Below, one piece after another: positions 25,576 through 33,578 of a DNA stretch of 46,470 bases; the stretch's first letter is position 1, and each line of letters opens with the position of its first letter. This DNA comes from an uncultured bacterium. Its GTDB lineage: Bacteria > Cyanobacteriota > Vampirovibrionia > Gastranaerophilales > Gastranaerophilaceae. The notes beneath the pieces were generated by a model. The model saw only the letters and a program-made list of their open reading frames with translations. It was not told the origin of the DNA and ran no database searches. Both the position numbers and the translations under genes were made by a program. The DNA is taken from contig CASFNW010000031.1 of NCBI GenBank assembly GCA_949296245.1, forward strand, positions 1 to 46,470. Direction: 5' to 3'.

Positions 25576-28248
25576 ATGTCAGAAACACAACATAAGCCTC
25601 TTACCGGTGCACAGATTCGAGAAGCTTTTTTAAAGTTTTTTGCTGAAAAACACCAGTCAACAATAGTAAAAAGTTCATCACTTGTCCCTGATAATCCGAC
25701 AGTATTGTTAACAACAGCAGGTATGCTGCAGTTTGTACCGTACTTCCTCGGGTATGAAGAATGTCCTTATGAACCAAAAAGAATTACCACCTGCCAGAAA
25801 TGTGCGCGTGCCGGCGGAAAAGATTCTGATATAGAAAATGTAGGCAGAACACCGCGCCACCATACATTTTTTGAAATGCTCGGAAACTTTTCGTTCGGTG
25901 ATTATTACAAAGAAGAAGTTATTCCCTGGGCGTGGGATTTTGTGACAAATTACCTTCATCTTGACCCGAACAGACTCTATATAACAATTTACAAAGATGA
26001 TGATGAAGCGTTTGATATATGGCACAACAAAGTAGGTATCCCAGCTGAAAAAATCTTTAGAAAAGGCAAAAAAGACAACTTCTGGGGCCCCGTTTCAGAT
26101 GTCGGCTCCTGCGGCCCGTGTTCTGAAATTCACTATGACCTTGGCGAAGAGTTGAAATGTTCTGATGACTGTTCTGTTGCTACTTGCGAATGCGACAGAT
26201 GGGTAGAAATCTGGAACCTTGTATTTACGGAACTTTTCAAAGATAAAGAAGGCAACTACACTCCTCTTGAAAAGAAAAATGTTGATACAGGCATGGGGCT
26301 TGAAAGAATTGCTATGGTTGTTCAGGGCAAGACTTCTACCTTTGAAACAGATCTGTTAACACCGATTTTGAATAAAGTCTGTGAAATGACAGGTAAAGAA
26401 TACAAAAAAGACAATAAAACAGATATATCTTTGAGAATCATCACAGACCATGCAAGATGCGTAACCTTTATGATTTCTGACGGAATTATACCCGGAAATG
26501 AAGGCAGAAATTATGTTCTTCGTATGATTATGAGAAGAGCTCTAAGACACGGAAAAATGCTCGGTCTTGAGCTGCCGTTCTTATACAACATTGTGGATAC
26601 GGTTGTGGATAATTACAAAGATGCTTATCCGGAACTTGAAGAAAACCGTCAAAAAATAAAAGATGTTATCAAAAAAGAAGAAGAAAAATTTAAACAAACT
26701 CTTGATAGAGGTCAAAAACTTCTTGATGACCTGCTTGCTGACGGTTCAAAAGAAATCAGCGGAGAAAATGCTTTTAAACTGTATGACACCTACGGATTTC
26801 CTCTTGAGTTAACGGTTGAAATTGCGCAGGAAAAAGGCGTAAAGGTTGATGAAGAAGGCTTTAAAGCATGTATGAAGGAGCAAAAAGAACGTGCTAAAGC
26901 CGCTGCACAAAAGATTATTCTTACAGATGACCTCATTTATATCGATATAGAAAAAGAAAACGGTGAAACAAACTTTACAGGTTATGAACAAACCTGCAAT
27001 GAAGCTAAAGTTGTTGCACTCGTTAAAGACGCAAAGAAAATCGAATCTGCAGATGAGGGTGAAACTATTGATATTATCCTTGATACAACCCCGTTTTATG
27101 CAGAATGCGGCGGACAGGTAGGAGACAGCGGCATTATTGAAGGCAAAAACTTTAAAGCAAGGGTTTTGAACACCTTTAAAGTAGATAATCTCTATGCACA
27201 CAGAGCAGAAATTACAGAAGGCTCTGTTAAACCGGATGACTCTGTTTGTGCGGCAATTGATGTATACAGAAGAAAGCAAATCACAGCACACCACACTACG
27301 GCTCACCTTTTGCAGGCTGCATTACAAAAAGTCCTCGGCGACGGTGTAAAACAGGCAGGCTCGCAGGTTGAGCCGGATAAGACCCGTTTTGACTTTGCTT
27401 TTGACAGAGCTATGACACCAAATGAAATTGAACAGGTTGAAGAGCTTATGAACGACTGGATTTCACGCGGCCTTGAACAACACACTGATATTATGGACGC
27501 AGAAGAAGCTAAAAAATGCGGTGCTATGGCTTTATTCGGTGAAAAATACGGAGATAAAGTCCGGGTTGTCGGCATAAAAGATGAAAAAGGCGAGTTTGTT
27601 TCACGTGAACTATGCGGCGGTACACATGTAAAAAACACTGCTCAAATCAGACTTGCAAAAGTTGTGCAAGAGTCTGCAATATCAGCAGGTTCAAGACGTA
27701 TTGAAGTTGTTGTATCTGATGCAGCCTTTAAGTTTTTGAATGATAAAGCAAAAGAGGCCGACAAATTGGCTCATCTGTTTAAAGCGCAAACAAACGAAAT
27801 TTGTGAGCGTGTTGATAAACTTATAGAAACTAATAAAACGCTTACTAAACGTACTGTTGAGCTTCAAAATGAAATAGCTAATGCCAAATTTGCTACATTC
27901 TTGAGTAAAACGCAAGAAATAAAAGATGGAAAACTCTTTATTTCAAAGATAGAAGACTTTGAACCTAATATGGTAAAAACATTTGTAGAAAAATTGTCCG
28001 ATAAACTGGGTAACAGTGTTATTGTTGTTGCTTCTTTGAAAAAAGACGGCGGAATATTTATTATGGTAAAAGTTTCTGACAATTTTGTACAAAAAGGAAT
28101 AAATGCAGGTAAAATTGTCGGTGAAATTGCTGCGGCAACAGAAGGCAAAGGCGGCGGCAGACCCAACTTCGCACAGGGAGCCGGCAATAATACGGAAAAA
28201 TTAGACAGTGTACTTGCACTAGTTGAAAAAGAAATTAAAGAATTTTAA
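25576..28248 (+). CDS. alaS: Alanyl-tRNA synthetase
   Basis: Charges tRNA-Ala with alanine. Full length at 890 residues. It has the class II catalytic core (IREAFLKFF near the start; motif 2 around RITTCQKCARAGGKDSDIEN; HHTFFEMLGNFSFGDYYK; GMGLERIAMVVQG), the tRNA-recognition domain, and the editing domain with HHTTAHLLQAAL and CGGTHV, ending with the DHHA1-type C-Ala domain (GGGRPNFAQGAG). AAGGAA precedes the ATG. Single-gene transcript. Confidence 0.98.
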   Translation: MSETQHKPLTGAQIREAFLKFFAEKHQSTIVKSSSLVPDNPTVLLTTAGMLQFVPYFLGYEECPYEPKRITTCQKCARAGGKDSDIENVGRTPRHHTFFEMLGNFSFGDYYKEEVIPWAWDFVTNYLHLDPNRLYITIYKDDDEAFDIWHNKVGIPAEKIFRKGKKDNFWGPVSDVGSCGPCSEIHYDLGEELKCSDDCSVATCECDRWVEIWNLVFTELFKDKEGNYTPLEKKNVDTGMGLERIAMVVQGKTSTFETDLLTPILNKVCEMTGKEYKKDNKTDISLRIITDHARCVTFMISDGIIPGNEGRNYVLRMIMRRALRHGKMLGLELPFLYNIVDTVVDNYKDAYPELEENRQKIKDVIKKEEEKFKQTLDRGQKLLDDLLADGSKEISGENAFKLYDTYGFPLELTVEIAQEKGVKVDEEGFKACMKEQKERAKAAAQKIILTDDLIYIDIEKENGETNFTGYEQTCNEAKVVALVKDAKKIESADEGETIDIILDTTPFYAECGGQVGDSGIIEGKNFKARVLNTFKVDNLYAHRAEITEGSVKPDDSVCAAIDVYRRKQITAHHTTAHLLQAALQKVLGDGVKQAGSQVEPDKTRFDFAFDRAMTPNEIEQVEELMNDWISRGLEQHTDIMDAEEAKKCGAMALFGEKYGDKVRVVGIKDEKGEFVSRELCGGTHVKNTAQIRLAKVVQESAISAGSRRIEVVVSDAAFKFLNDKAKEADKLAHLFKAQTNEICERVDKLIETNKTLTKRTVELQNEIANAKFATFLSKTQEIKDGKLFISKIEDFEPNMVKTFVEKLSDKLGNSVIVVASLKKDGGIFIMVKVSDNFVQKGINAGKIVGEIAAATEGKGGGRPNFAQGAGNNTEKLDSVLALVEKEIKEF

Positions 28249-28270
28249 TATTTTTTTTACAAATTATGTT

Positions 28271-28304
28271 TACAGAAGCTCTTATATCAATAAGAGCTTC
28301 TGTA
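28271..28304 (+). terminator. alaS terminator hairpin
   Basis: A perfect 14-bp stem (28271-28284 with 28291-28304) with a 6-nt loop. The T-run is poor (TAATAC follows). Confidence 0.65.
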
Positions 28305-28358
28305 TAATACAGTTCATATCTTATCCTATTCGTTTTCAATTCTTTTACTGCAGCTGTC

Positions 28359-28387
28359 TGGACTATAAAATTGTGTTTTGTTAAAAT
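28359..28387 (+). promoter_or_regulatory. Promoter for leaderless rimI
   Basis: TGGACT (28359-28364), a 17-bp spacer and the extended -10 TGT-TAAAAT (28379-28387), exactly six bases before the rimI ATG. Transcription would begin at or next to the A of ATG. Confidence 0.6.
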
Positions 28388-28393
28388 TAACCT

Positions 28394-28897
28394 ATGAATG
28401 TGCGTATCAGAAAAATGGAACCCTCTGATGTCGGCGAGGTTGTAAAGCTCGAGGAGCTTTCATACGGTCAGCATCACTGGTCAAAAGAATCTTTCTATAA
28501 TGAACTGGAAAATAATCTTGCACATTACTACTGTGCTGTGACAGATGATAATACACTCACAGGTTATGCAGGCTGCTGGCATATTTTTGAAGAAGCACAC
28601 ATAACAACACTTTCCGTACATCCTGATTACAGGCAAAGGGGAATTGCGCAAAAATTGCTTTTTTCTATTATAGATGACTGTTATAAAAATAAAATTAAAT
28701 ACATTACTCTAGAGGTAAGAGAATCAAATATTGCGGCAATATCTCTTTATGAAAAAAACGGATTTAAATCTATAGGAACAAGAAAAGGATATTATCAGGA
28801 CAATAATGAAAATGCTCTTATTATGTTTACTGAAAATATCTGGTACGAAAAATTCAAAACGATATATAATAAATTGCATCAGGAGCAAAAAGTATAA
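28394..28897 (+). CDS. rimI: Ribosomal-protein-alanine N-acetyltransferase (RimI)
   Basis: GNAT enzyme of 167 residues that acetylates protein N termini, classically Ala-1 of ribosomal protein S18. Diagnostic features are HITTLSVHPDYRQRGIAQKL with the acetyl-CoA loop (80-85), LEVRESNIAAISLYEKNGF (107-125) and RKGYYQDNNENALIM. There is no Shine-Dalgarno sequence; a -10 element lies six bases upstream. tsaB/tsaD, the usual neighbours, are absent. The next gene begins directly after the stop (TAA then GTG), so the two form an operon. Confidence 0.9.
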   Translation: MNVRIRKMEPSDVGEVVKLEELSYGQHHWSKESFYNELENNLAHYYCAVTDDNTLTGYAGCWHIFEEAHITTLSVHPDYRQRGIAQKLLFSIIDDCYKNKIKYITLEVRESNIAAISLYEKNGFKSIGTRKGYYQDNNENALIMFTENIWYEKFKTIYNKLHQEQKV

Positions 28898-29554
28898 GTG
28901 AATACAAAACGTCTCAAAGAAGAACTGGACGCATTTAATGCGGAAAATAAAAAACTCAAAATCACCCTCGGTACACTGGTGGTAATGGGTTGGTGTGTAT
29001 TTCTTATAATTATTGCTACATTCACCCAGCTGGATTTTTCGCATTATATAATTGGTTCGCTAAACCCATCTGACGCATCATTCTTAAAATTAAAACATTA
29101 TGCATATATCCCTCAGGTACCTGTCATACTTTTTATTGCTGCATTGATAGGCAAAAGATTCGGGATAACTGCTGTTATGATTTATATAATAATGGGTCTT
29201 TCTTTTTTCCCGATTTTTGCACTCGGCGGGGGGATTGGCTATATTTTTGAATACAATTTTGGATATATTCTTGCTTATATCCCGGCAATATTCATAGTTT
29301 CATTTACTCTCAAAGATAAATTTAACTATGTAACGATTGCAAAAGCAACTTTGCTCGGGGTATTAACCATTCACATAATAGGTGTATTTTATCTGATTCT
29401 AATGGCAATTATACACAGAGACCCGTTCTCACAGGTTTCCGGCTGGATTGTTATGCAAAGCGGTGTAAAAATGATTTACGATTTTATATTCGGATATCTT
29501 ACAATACTTTTATCTAAACCGGTAAAACAAATTCTCTGGCTTTCAATGGGTTAA
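28898..29554 (+). CDS. bioY: BioY-like biotin transporter (ECF S component)
   Basis: 218-residue inner-membrane protein with about six helices. The pattern YIPQVPVILFIAALIGKRFG (about 69-88), IIMGLSFFPIFALGGGIGYI (about 97-116) and NFGYILAYIPA matches BioY, the biotin-binding S component of energy-coupling-factor transporters. The GGG-x-GY loop is characteristic. The GTG start follows the rimI stop directly, with AGGAGC inside the end of rimI. An N-terminal charged extension of about 20 residues is longer than usual. No EcfA/EcfT genes are nearby, so it would use shared ECF modules or work alone. Confidence 0.78.
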   Translation: MNTKRLKEELDAFNAENKKLKITLGTLVVMGWCVFLIIIATFTQLDFSHYIIGSLNPSDASFLKLKHYAYIPQVPVILFIAALIGKRFGITAVMIYIIMGLSFFPIFALGGGIGYIFEYNFGYILAYIPAIFIVSFTLKDKFNYVTIAKATLLGVLTIHIIGVFYLILMAIIHRDPFSQVSGWIVMQSGVKMIYDFIFGYLTILLSKPVKQILWLSMG

Positions 29555-29582
29555 TACCAATTTTTATTAACAGTTAACTATT

Positions 29583-29748
29583 ACAGGAGAGTATTTTAAT
29601 TTTATCGTTCCAAGAACTCTAAAAAATGATTAAATATCATTTTTTAGAGGCAGGCTAAGTCAGATACGAAGTATCTGCGTGCCGTATAATATTTGCAGGT
29701 AGGATTTTAAGTCACTCTAAAATCAAAAAACTCTCCTGTTGCTTATAT
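29583..29748. repeat. 166-bp MITE-like element with 22-bp inverted ends
   Basis: The left end (29583-29604) begins ACAGGAGAGTATTTTAATTT. The inverted right end (29748-29727) reads ACAGGAGAGTTTTTTGATTT. They match at about 20 of 22 positions. Inside lie a perfect 14-bp hairpin (29617-29630 with 29636-29649; AT-rich, AGAG ends) and CAGATAC-GAA-GTATCTG (29661-29677). No coding sequence. The organisation is that of a miniature inverted-repeat element, though a structured RNA is also possible. A further stem (CTGATGCGG with CCGCATCAG) lies outside at 29784-29823. Confidence 0.6.
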
Positions 29749-29840
29749 TGAATAAGTTAAAGATATTTCGAATATGTTTTTTGCTGATGCGGGTTCTCTT
29801 TAGTGCAAGCGAGACCGCATCAGACAATCATAACTGCCGT

Positions 29841-30401
29841 TTACAAGTTATTTTCTTTTATGTATTTTTGAATTTTTAAATCCTTGATTATAGCGTTATA
29901 CATTTTTGTACGCTGCTTTTCGGAAGCAAATTTATTCGCATCTATACTTGCTTTTATAGATGCTGTTTCCTTCTCATCTAGCTCAATTTCATCGGGGTTA
30001 AATCCTGACAAATCGTGTTTGTAGGGGTTTTTAGAAGCCTCCTGTGAAAAAATTTCTGCTCTTTTTTCATTTTTCCACAGCTTATGCGAAAAATTTATGT
30101 CAGAAATTTCTAAGCCTAACGGTTTTGCATATATATTTATCTTTTTAATAATATCCTGCTTAAACATCAATAGTTCTGAACTTACCGCTGCATTTGCACA
30201 AGCAACTGTCAAAACTCCGTCAGTGTTCAATGATTCTATTTTGGAATATTGCTCAAATTTTTTACCGGCAACTTTATTCCAGAATTTGAAGAGAGTAGCT
30301 TTTTTTACACCGTTTTTAAGATTTGAGTTTTGAACTATTTCATTCATTACACTACCAAGGCTGTTAAAGTCTGTGTAAAAAAACTCTTTATTCTTTCTCA
30401 T
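29841..30401 (-). CDS. DUF721 (DciA-like) protein
   Basis: 186 residues. The N-terminal half matches DUF721/DciA: ATLFKFWNKVAGKKFEQYSK (about 35-54), a short strand DGVLTVACANAAVSSELLMF (about 61-80) and a helix KQDIIKKINIYAKPLGLEISDI. DciA proteins load the replicative helicase DnaB in many bacteria that lack DnaC; others of the family are uncharacterised. The C-terminal 80 residues are charged and probably disordered. It follows the cytidylyltransferase by 10 bp and lacks a close ribosome-binding site, so it is likely translated by coupling. Confidence 0.75.
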   Translation of the reverse strand: MRKNKEFFYTDFNSLGSVMNEIVQNSNLKNGVKKATLFKFWNKVAGKKFEQYSKIESLNTDGVLTVACANAAVSSELLMFKQDIIKKINIYAKPLGLEISDINFSHKLWKNEKRAEIFSQEASKNPYKHDLSGFNPDEIELDEKETASIKASIDANKFASEKQRTKMYNAIIKDLKIQKYIKENNL

Positions 30402-30411
30402 AATAAAAAAA

Positions 30412-31116
30412 TTAATTCTCCGCGTGTCGTTGTTCCAATATTTTTCCTATTCGGTCAAAATCTTCTATTGTATCAATATCACCAACAGAACCGGTTAAAT
30501 ATACAAGAGGCTTTTTGCCGATAAAATCTTTAACCTCTTTCATTACATCAGTTTTGACAATGTAAGTTGCTCCTGTTTCGTGCAAAAGAGGATAATGTCT
30601 GTCTGCATCCTGTCTGCGGGGTCTGTGGCGATAGTCGTACAGGCACTGGTATTCTCCTGTATCAGGATCCTGTCTCCACAAAGCGTGTGTAATACCGCAT
30701 CTTTTGCCGGCAAAAACTGAATCACAACCGTTCGGCTCATTTTGTAAAAACAATTCAAAAGCTTCATCCAGTTCCCGGGCATCACGCAAAGGACAAGTAG
30801 CCTGCAAAAGAATTACAACATCGGGGTGGTAATTCTGTTTCTCCAGTTCTTCTACAACCTGAAGTAAAACCGGCGCTGTTTTTGTCTCGTCCTGAGCAAG
30901 TTCATCAGGTCTGTCAATGACCTCTGCACCCAGAGACAATACAACCTCTTTTATTTTAGGGCTTTCTGTAGAAACAACAGTTCTTGTAACATATTTTGAA
31001 TTATGTGCAGCATCTATTGTATAAGCAACAAGAGGTTTGCCTGCCAGCGGTTTAATATTTTTTCCGGGAATACCTTTAGAACCGCCTCTGACAGGGATTA
31101 TTGCAAGAACTTCCAT
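30412..31116 (-). CDS. Acylneuraminate (CMP-sugar) cytidylyltransferase
   Basis: Activates a nonulosonic acid (sialic, legionaminic or related) with CTP for surface glycans. At 234 residues, the nucleotide loop IIPVRGGSKGIPGKNIKPLA (6-25) is intact, followed by VVSTESPKI, LLQATCPLRDARELDEA and the metal-binding GDIDTIEDF near the C terminus. The exact sugar cannot be told: no NeuB/NeuC partner is in view. AGGA precedes the ATG. Start of an operon with the DUF721 gene. Confidence 0.88.
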   Translation of the reverse strand: MEVLAIIPVRGGSKGIPGKNIKPLAGKPLVAYTIDAAHNSKYVTRTVVSTESPKIKEVVLSLGAEVIDRPDELAQDETKTAPVLLQVVEELEKQNYHPDVVILLQATCPLRDARELDEAFELFLQNEPNGCDSVFAGKRCGITHALWRQDPDTGEYQCLYDYRHRPRRQDADRHYPLLHETGATYIVKTDVMKEVKDFIGKKPLVYLTGSVGDIDTIEDFDRIGKILEQRHAEN

Positions 31117-31163
31117 ATAAATCCTAATTCCTATTATCTGATTATGTTTTAAATTTTTTTTAA

Positions 31164-31352
31164 TTAATCGAGAATTTCTTCCAATATTTTAGCATTATTC
31201 ATTGCTTTTTGGGGGCTCGGCAATTTTGTACGTTTAATATAGCTTCTCAAAGCTTCACGCACAAGTTCGCTTCTTGTTCTTTGTTCGTTACCGGCTACCT
31301 GATCGATTTTTGTTAAAAATTCATCGGGCATTGATACCAATATTCTTGCCAT
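31164..31352 (-). CDS. Ribbon-helix-helix (CopG/Arc) regulator
   Basis: 62-residue DNA-binding protein: ARILVSMPDEFLTKIDQVAG forms the ribbon and first helix, TRSELVREALRSYIKR the second. AAGGAG site. It resembles antitoxins (MazE/ParD-like) and small regulators of the CopG family, but no toxin gene follows: the next gene on this strand is the cytidylyltransferase 47 bp on. It may be a stand-alone regulator or an orphan antitoxin. Confidence 0.85.
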   Translation of the reverse strand: MARILVSMPDEFLTKIDQVAGNEQRTRSELVREALRSYIKRTKLPSPQKAMNNAKILEEILD

Positions 31353-31464
31353 TTTTTCTCCTTTTATTAATTAATAGTCTATTTTAGCAACTTCACCACA
31401 TTATTATACATCAAAAAGTTATATTTTCTATATCATTTAGTGCTAATTTTATAATAATGTTACA

Positions 31465-32277
31465 TTATTTTTTAGATTGCCTAATTTCTTCTGCAATCTG
31501 ATGCTTCATTTCACCGTACATTCTTGCATATTCGGGATTTAATTGCCAAAAAATGCTGAATCTTTCTTCTCCTTTTGTTTTAGAAGAAATTTTTGACAAT
31601 GCTTCTCTTATATCGGGCAGTCTTTTCCAGGCTTCTTTTGAAATAACGCTGTTTAATGCTTTATTCTTTTTGCTCAAATCACGATTGCGTTTTACAACAC
31701 GGTCATAATGCAAACTGTTATATGCCTTTGTTTTTGATGCAATTTGTGCATTCAATTCTTCATCGCTGGCTTTCAGCAACATCTGATAATTTTTACCAAG
31801 ATCTGGAATTTGGGCTTTATCTGCAAACCAGCTTAAAGCTGATCTGTCTTTTAATCCTAAATCCTGTGCAATTTCATTATGTGTTTTTAATTTGCCCCAG
31901 CGTTCTTTTAGCATAAATAAAGAAAAATCTGAAACAGGTATTTTTTCTTTTATTTTTCTTAAATTCGCAGAATCTCTCTGTACAAGATTAGCAAGATTAA
32001 GAACTTCTCTGAATTCAGGAAAAACATTTCTGGCTTCATCCAAAGTTTTGCAATCTAAAAGCTTTTTATAAACAGAAAGATGCAAATCTCTTAAAGAGTC
32101 GCAGCAGTCAATATTATCCTCGACTATATGTGTAATCATATTTTTTATTCTGTCGGGTAAAAGATGAAGCCTGTTTTTATAAATATACTTTAAATTTATA
32201 TCTTTGGCAGTACCAAAACTTGTATTTTGCCCTTCAGTTGTATAAGAGTATCTGTTATATTGAGGATTGATTTTCAT
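31465..32277 (-). CDS. NTSFG-motif protein with HTH-like centre, unknown
   Basis: 270 residues. The N terminus carries NTSFG at 18-22, within MKINPQYNRYSYTTEGQNTS, a motif (N-P/T-S-F-G) that I associate with many otherwise unrelated proteins of Gastranaerophilales; its role is unknown to me. No signal peptide. The rest is helical and basic. A stretch near 130-160 (NEIAQDLGLKDRSALSWFAD) resembles a helix-turn-helix in which LGLKDRSALSWF would be the recognition part. AGGAT lies only two bases from the ATG. It may be a DNA-binding protein; not assignable to a family. Confidence 0.6.
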   Translation of the reverse strand: MKINPQYNRYSYTTEGQNTSFGTAKDINLKYIYKNRLHLLPDRIKNMITHIVEDNIDCCDSLRDLHLSVYKKLLDCKTLDEARNVFPEFREVLNLANLVQRDSANLRKIKEKIPVSDFSLFMLKERWGKLKTHNEIAQDLGLKDRSALSWFADKAQIPDLGKNYQMLLKASDEELNAQIASKTKAYNSLHYDRVVKRNRDLSKKNKALNSVISKEAWKRLPDIREALSKISSKTKGEERFSIFWQLNPEYARMYGEMKHQIAEEIRQSKK

Positions 32278-32343
32278 ATCCTCAAAAATGCAGGTGAAAA
32301 AAATTTTTTGTTATGGATGTATACAAATTTTACATAAATTAAT

Positions 32344-33174
32344 TTATTTCAAATCGAGAACAAGTTTATAAATTTTGTTTTTATTTACATCGTACAGTGT
32401 ACTTATGATTTGTGAAATATCTTTATCTGAATAATTTAATTCTTTTAATTTTTTAATTTTTGAAACAAAATTACTGTCATCATCATTGTTTAAGTTCTGA
32501 GCATATAGCATACACACAATTTCACCCTTAAGCGTATTATTGCTATAATAATCTATAATTTCTTCTACTGTACCAGTTTTTACTTCTTCAAACATTTTTG
32601 TAAGCTCTCTGCCTACCGCAACATGAGCAGCAGAGCCTCGTATTTGTAAAATATTTTTCAGTGTTTCAATAAACCTGAGCGGTGATTCATAAAATATTAA
32701 ATCAGTAGTTAAAAATTTTTCAAAAATTTTTTGCTGCTGGTTTTGTGTACGCGGTAAAAATCCGTAAAAAGCGAATTCTTCACTTTCTCTTGGTATCATG
32801 GACACAAAGGTTGTTATTGCACTGGCTCCGGGAATAGAAGAAATCTTTATATTGTGTCCAAAAAGCTCTCTGACAAGAATTCTGCCTGGGTCGGATACAC
32901 AAGGAGTGCCGGCATCAGAAATCAGCGCTATTTTTTTCCCATCTTGAATCAGTTTTAAAAATTCTGCTGTTCTTTGTTTTTCATTAAACTTATGATAACT
33001 TATAACTTTTGTTGCTATTCCGTAAGATTCTAAAAGGTTTGCGCTGGTTCTGGAATCTTCACACGCAATAATATCAACCCTTTTTAAAACCTCAACGGCT
33101 CGCAGCGACATATCTGATTTGTTGCCGATAGGCGTTGCAACTATATATAACTGTACATCGCTCTTTTTAGTCAA
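32344..33174 (-). CDS. rsmI: 16S rRNA (cytidine1402-2'-O)-methyltransferase
   Basis: AdoMet-dependent tetrapyrrole-methylase-fold enzyme that methylates C1402 of 16S rRNA at the decoding site. At 276 residues it has LYIVATPIGN (9-18), IIACEDSRTSANLL, ISDAGTPCVSDPG, IPGASA and the C-terminal GEIVCMLY. The start is TTG (33172-33174), overlapping the end of the STAS gene by 8 bp with AGGGG upstream; no in-frame ATG precedes the conserved domain. Confidence 0.95.
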   Translation of the reverse strand: MTKKSDVQLYIVATPIGNKSDMSLRAVEVLKRVDIIACEDSRTSANLLESYGIATKVISYHKFNEKQRTAEFLKLIQDGKKIALISDAGTPCVSDPGRILVRELFGHNIKISSIPGASAITTFVSMIPRESEEFAFYGFLPRTQNQQQKIFEKFLTTDLIFYESPLRFIETLKNILQIRGSAAHVAVGRELTKMFEEVKTGTVEEIIDYYSNNTLKGEIVCMLYAQNLNNDDDSNFVSKIKKLKELNYSDKDISQIISTLYDVNKNKIYKLVLDLK

Positions 33175-33469
33175 AAGCCAGCCCCTGACGTTTTCTTATT
33201 GTAACCATATCAGGATTTCCAAATGTCAATAATTTATACAATCCTGTTTGTTCAAATAATCGTGAAATATTAGGCTTCATATTTTCAACATGAATTTTTA
33301 TTTCATTAAATACCGCAATTCTTTGTAAGTACAGAAGTTTTTCAATATCTCTCATGCAGATTTCATCCACATTTGAAAAATCAAGTTCTACCTCATTAAC
33401 TGCACTTTGAATAAGACCTGAAACCGGATTTTCTTTATCCAGCCAGGAATTTATATAAATTTTCTGCAT
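33167..33469 (-). CDS. STAS-domain-like protein
   Basis: 100 residues with the STAS pattern seen in anti-anti-sigma factors: VELDFSNVDEICMRDIEKLL (about 27-46), with the acidic strand followed by the usual phosphorylation loop, then FNEIKIHVENMKPNISRLFE and TGLYKLLTF. The Ser/Thr that partner kinases phosphorylate is not obvious: the loop reads DEICMRD. So it may be a non-switching STAS module or a scaffold. It overlaps rsmI by 8 bp and lies about 110 bp after the GGDEF gene. Confidence 0.65.
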   Translation of the reverse strand: MQKIYINSWLDKENPVSGLIQSAVNEVELDFSNVDEICMRDIEKLLYLQRIAVFNEIKIHVENMKPNISRLFEQTGLYKLLTFGNPDMVTIRKRQGLAFD

Positions 33470-33578
33470 TATAAAATCCCAAGATTAAATTTTTATAAAA
33501 AGATATTTAAACGATATCCCCAACAAATTTATAATAACAGAGAAATACCCCATGCCAATTTTTTAATATTTGTTTACA

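Noticed and set aside
28271..28304. Riboswitch upstream of rimI
   Set aside because: A single simple hairpin right after alaS; it fits a terminator and shows no conserved aptamer core.
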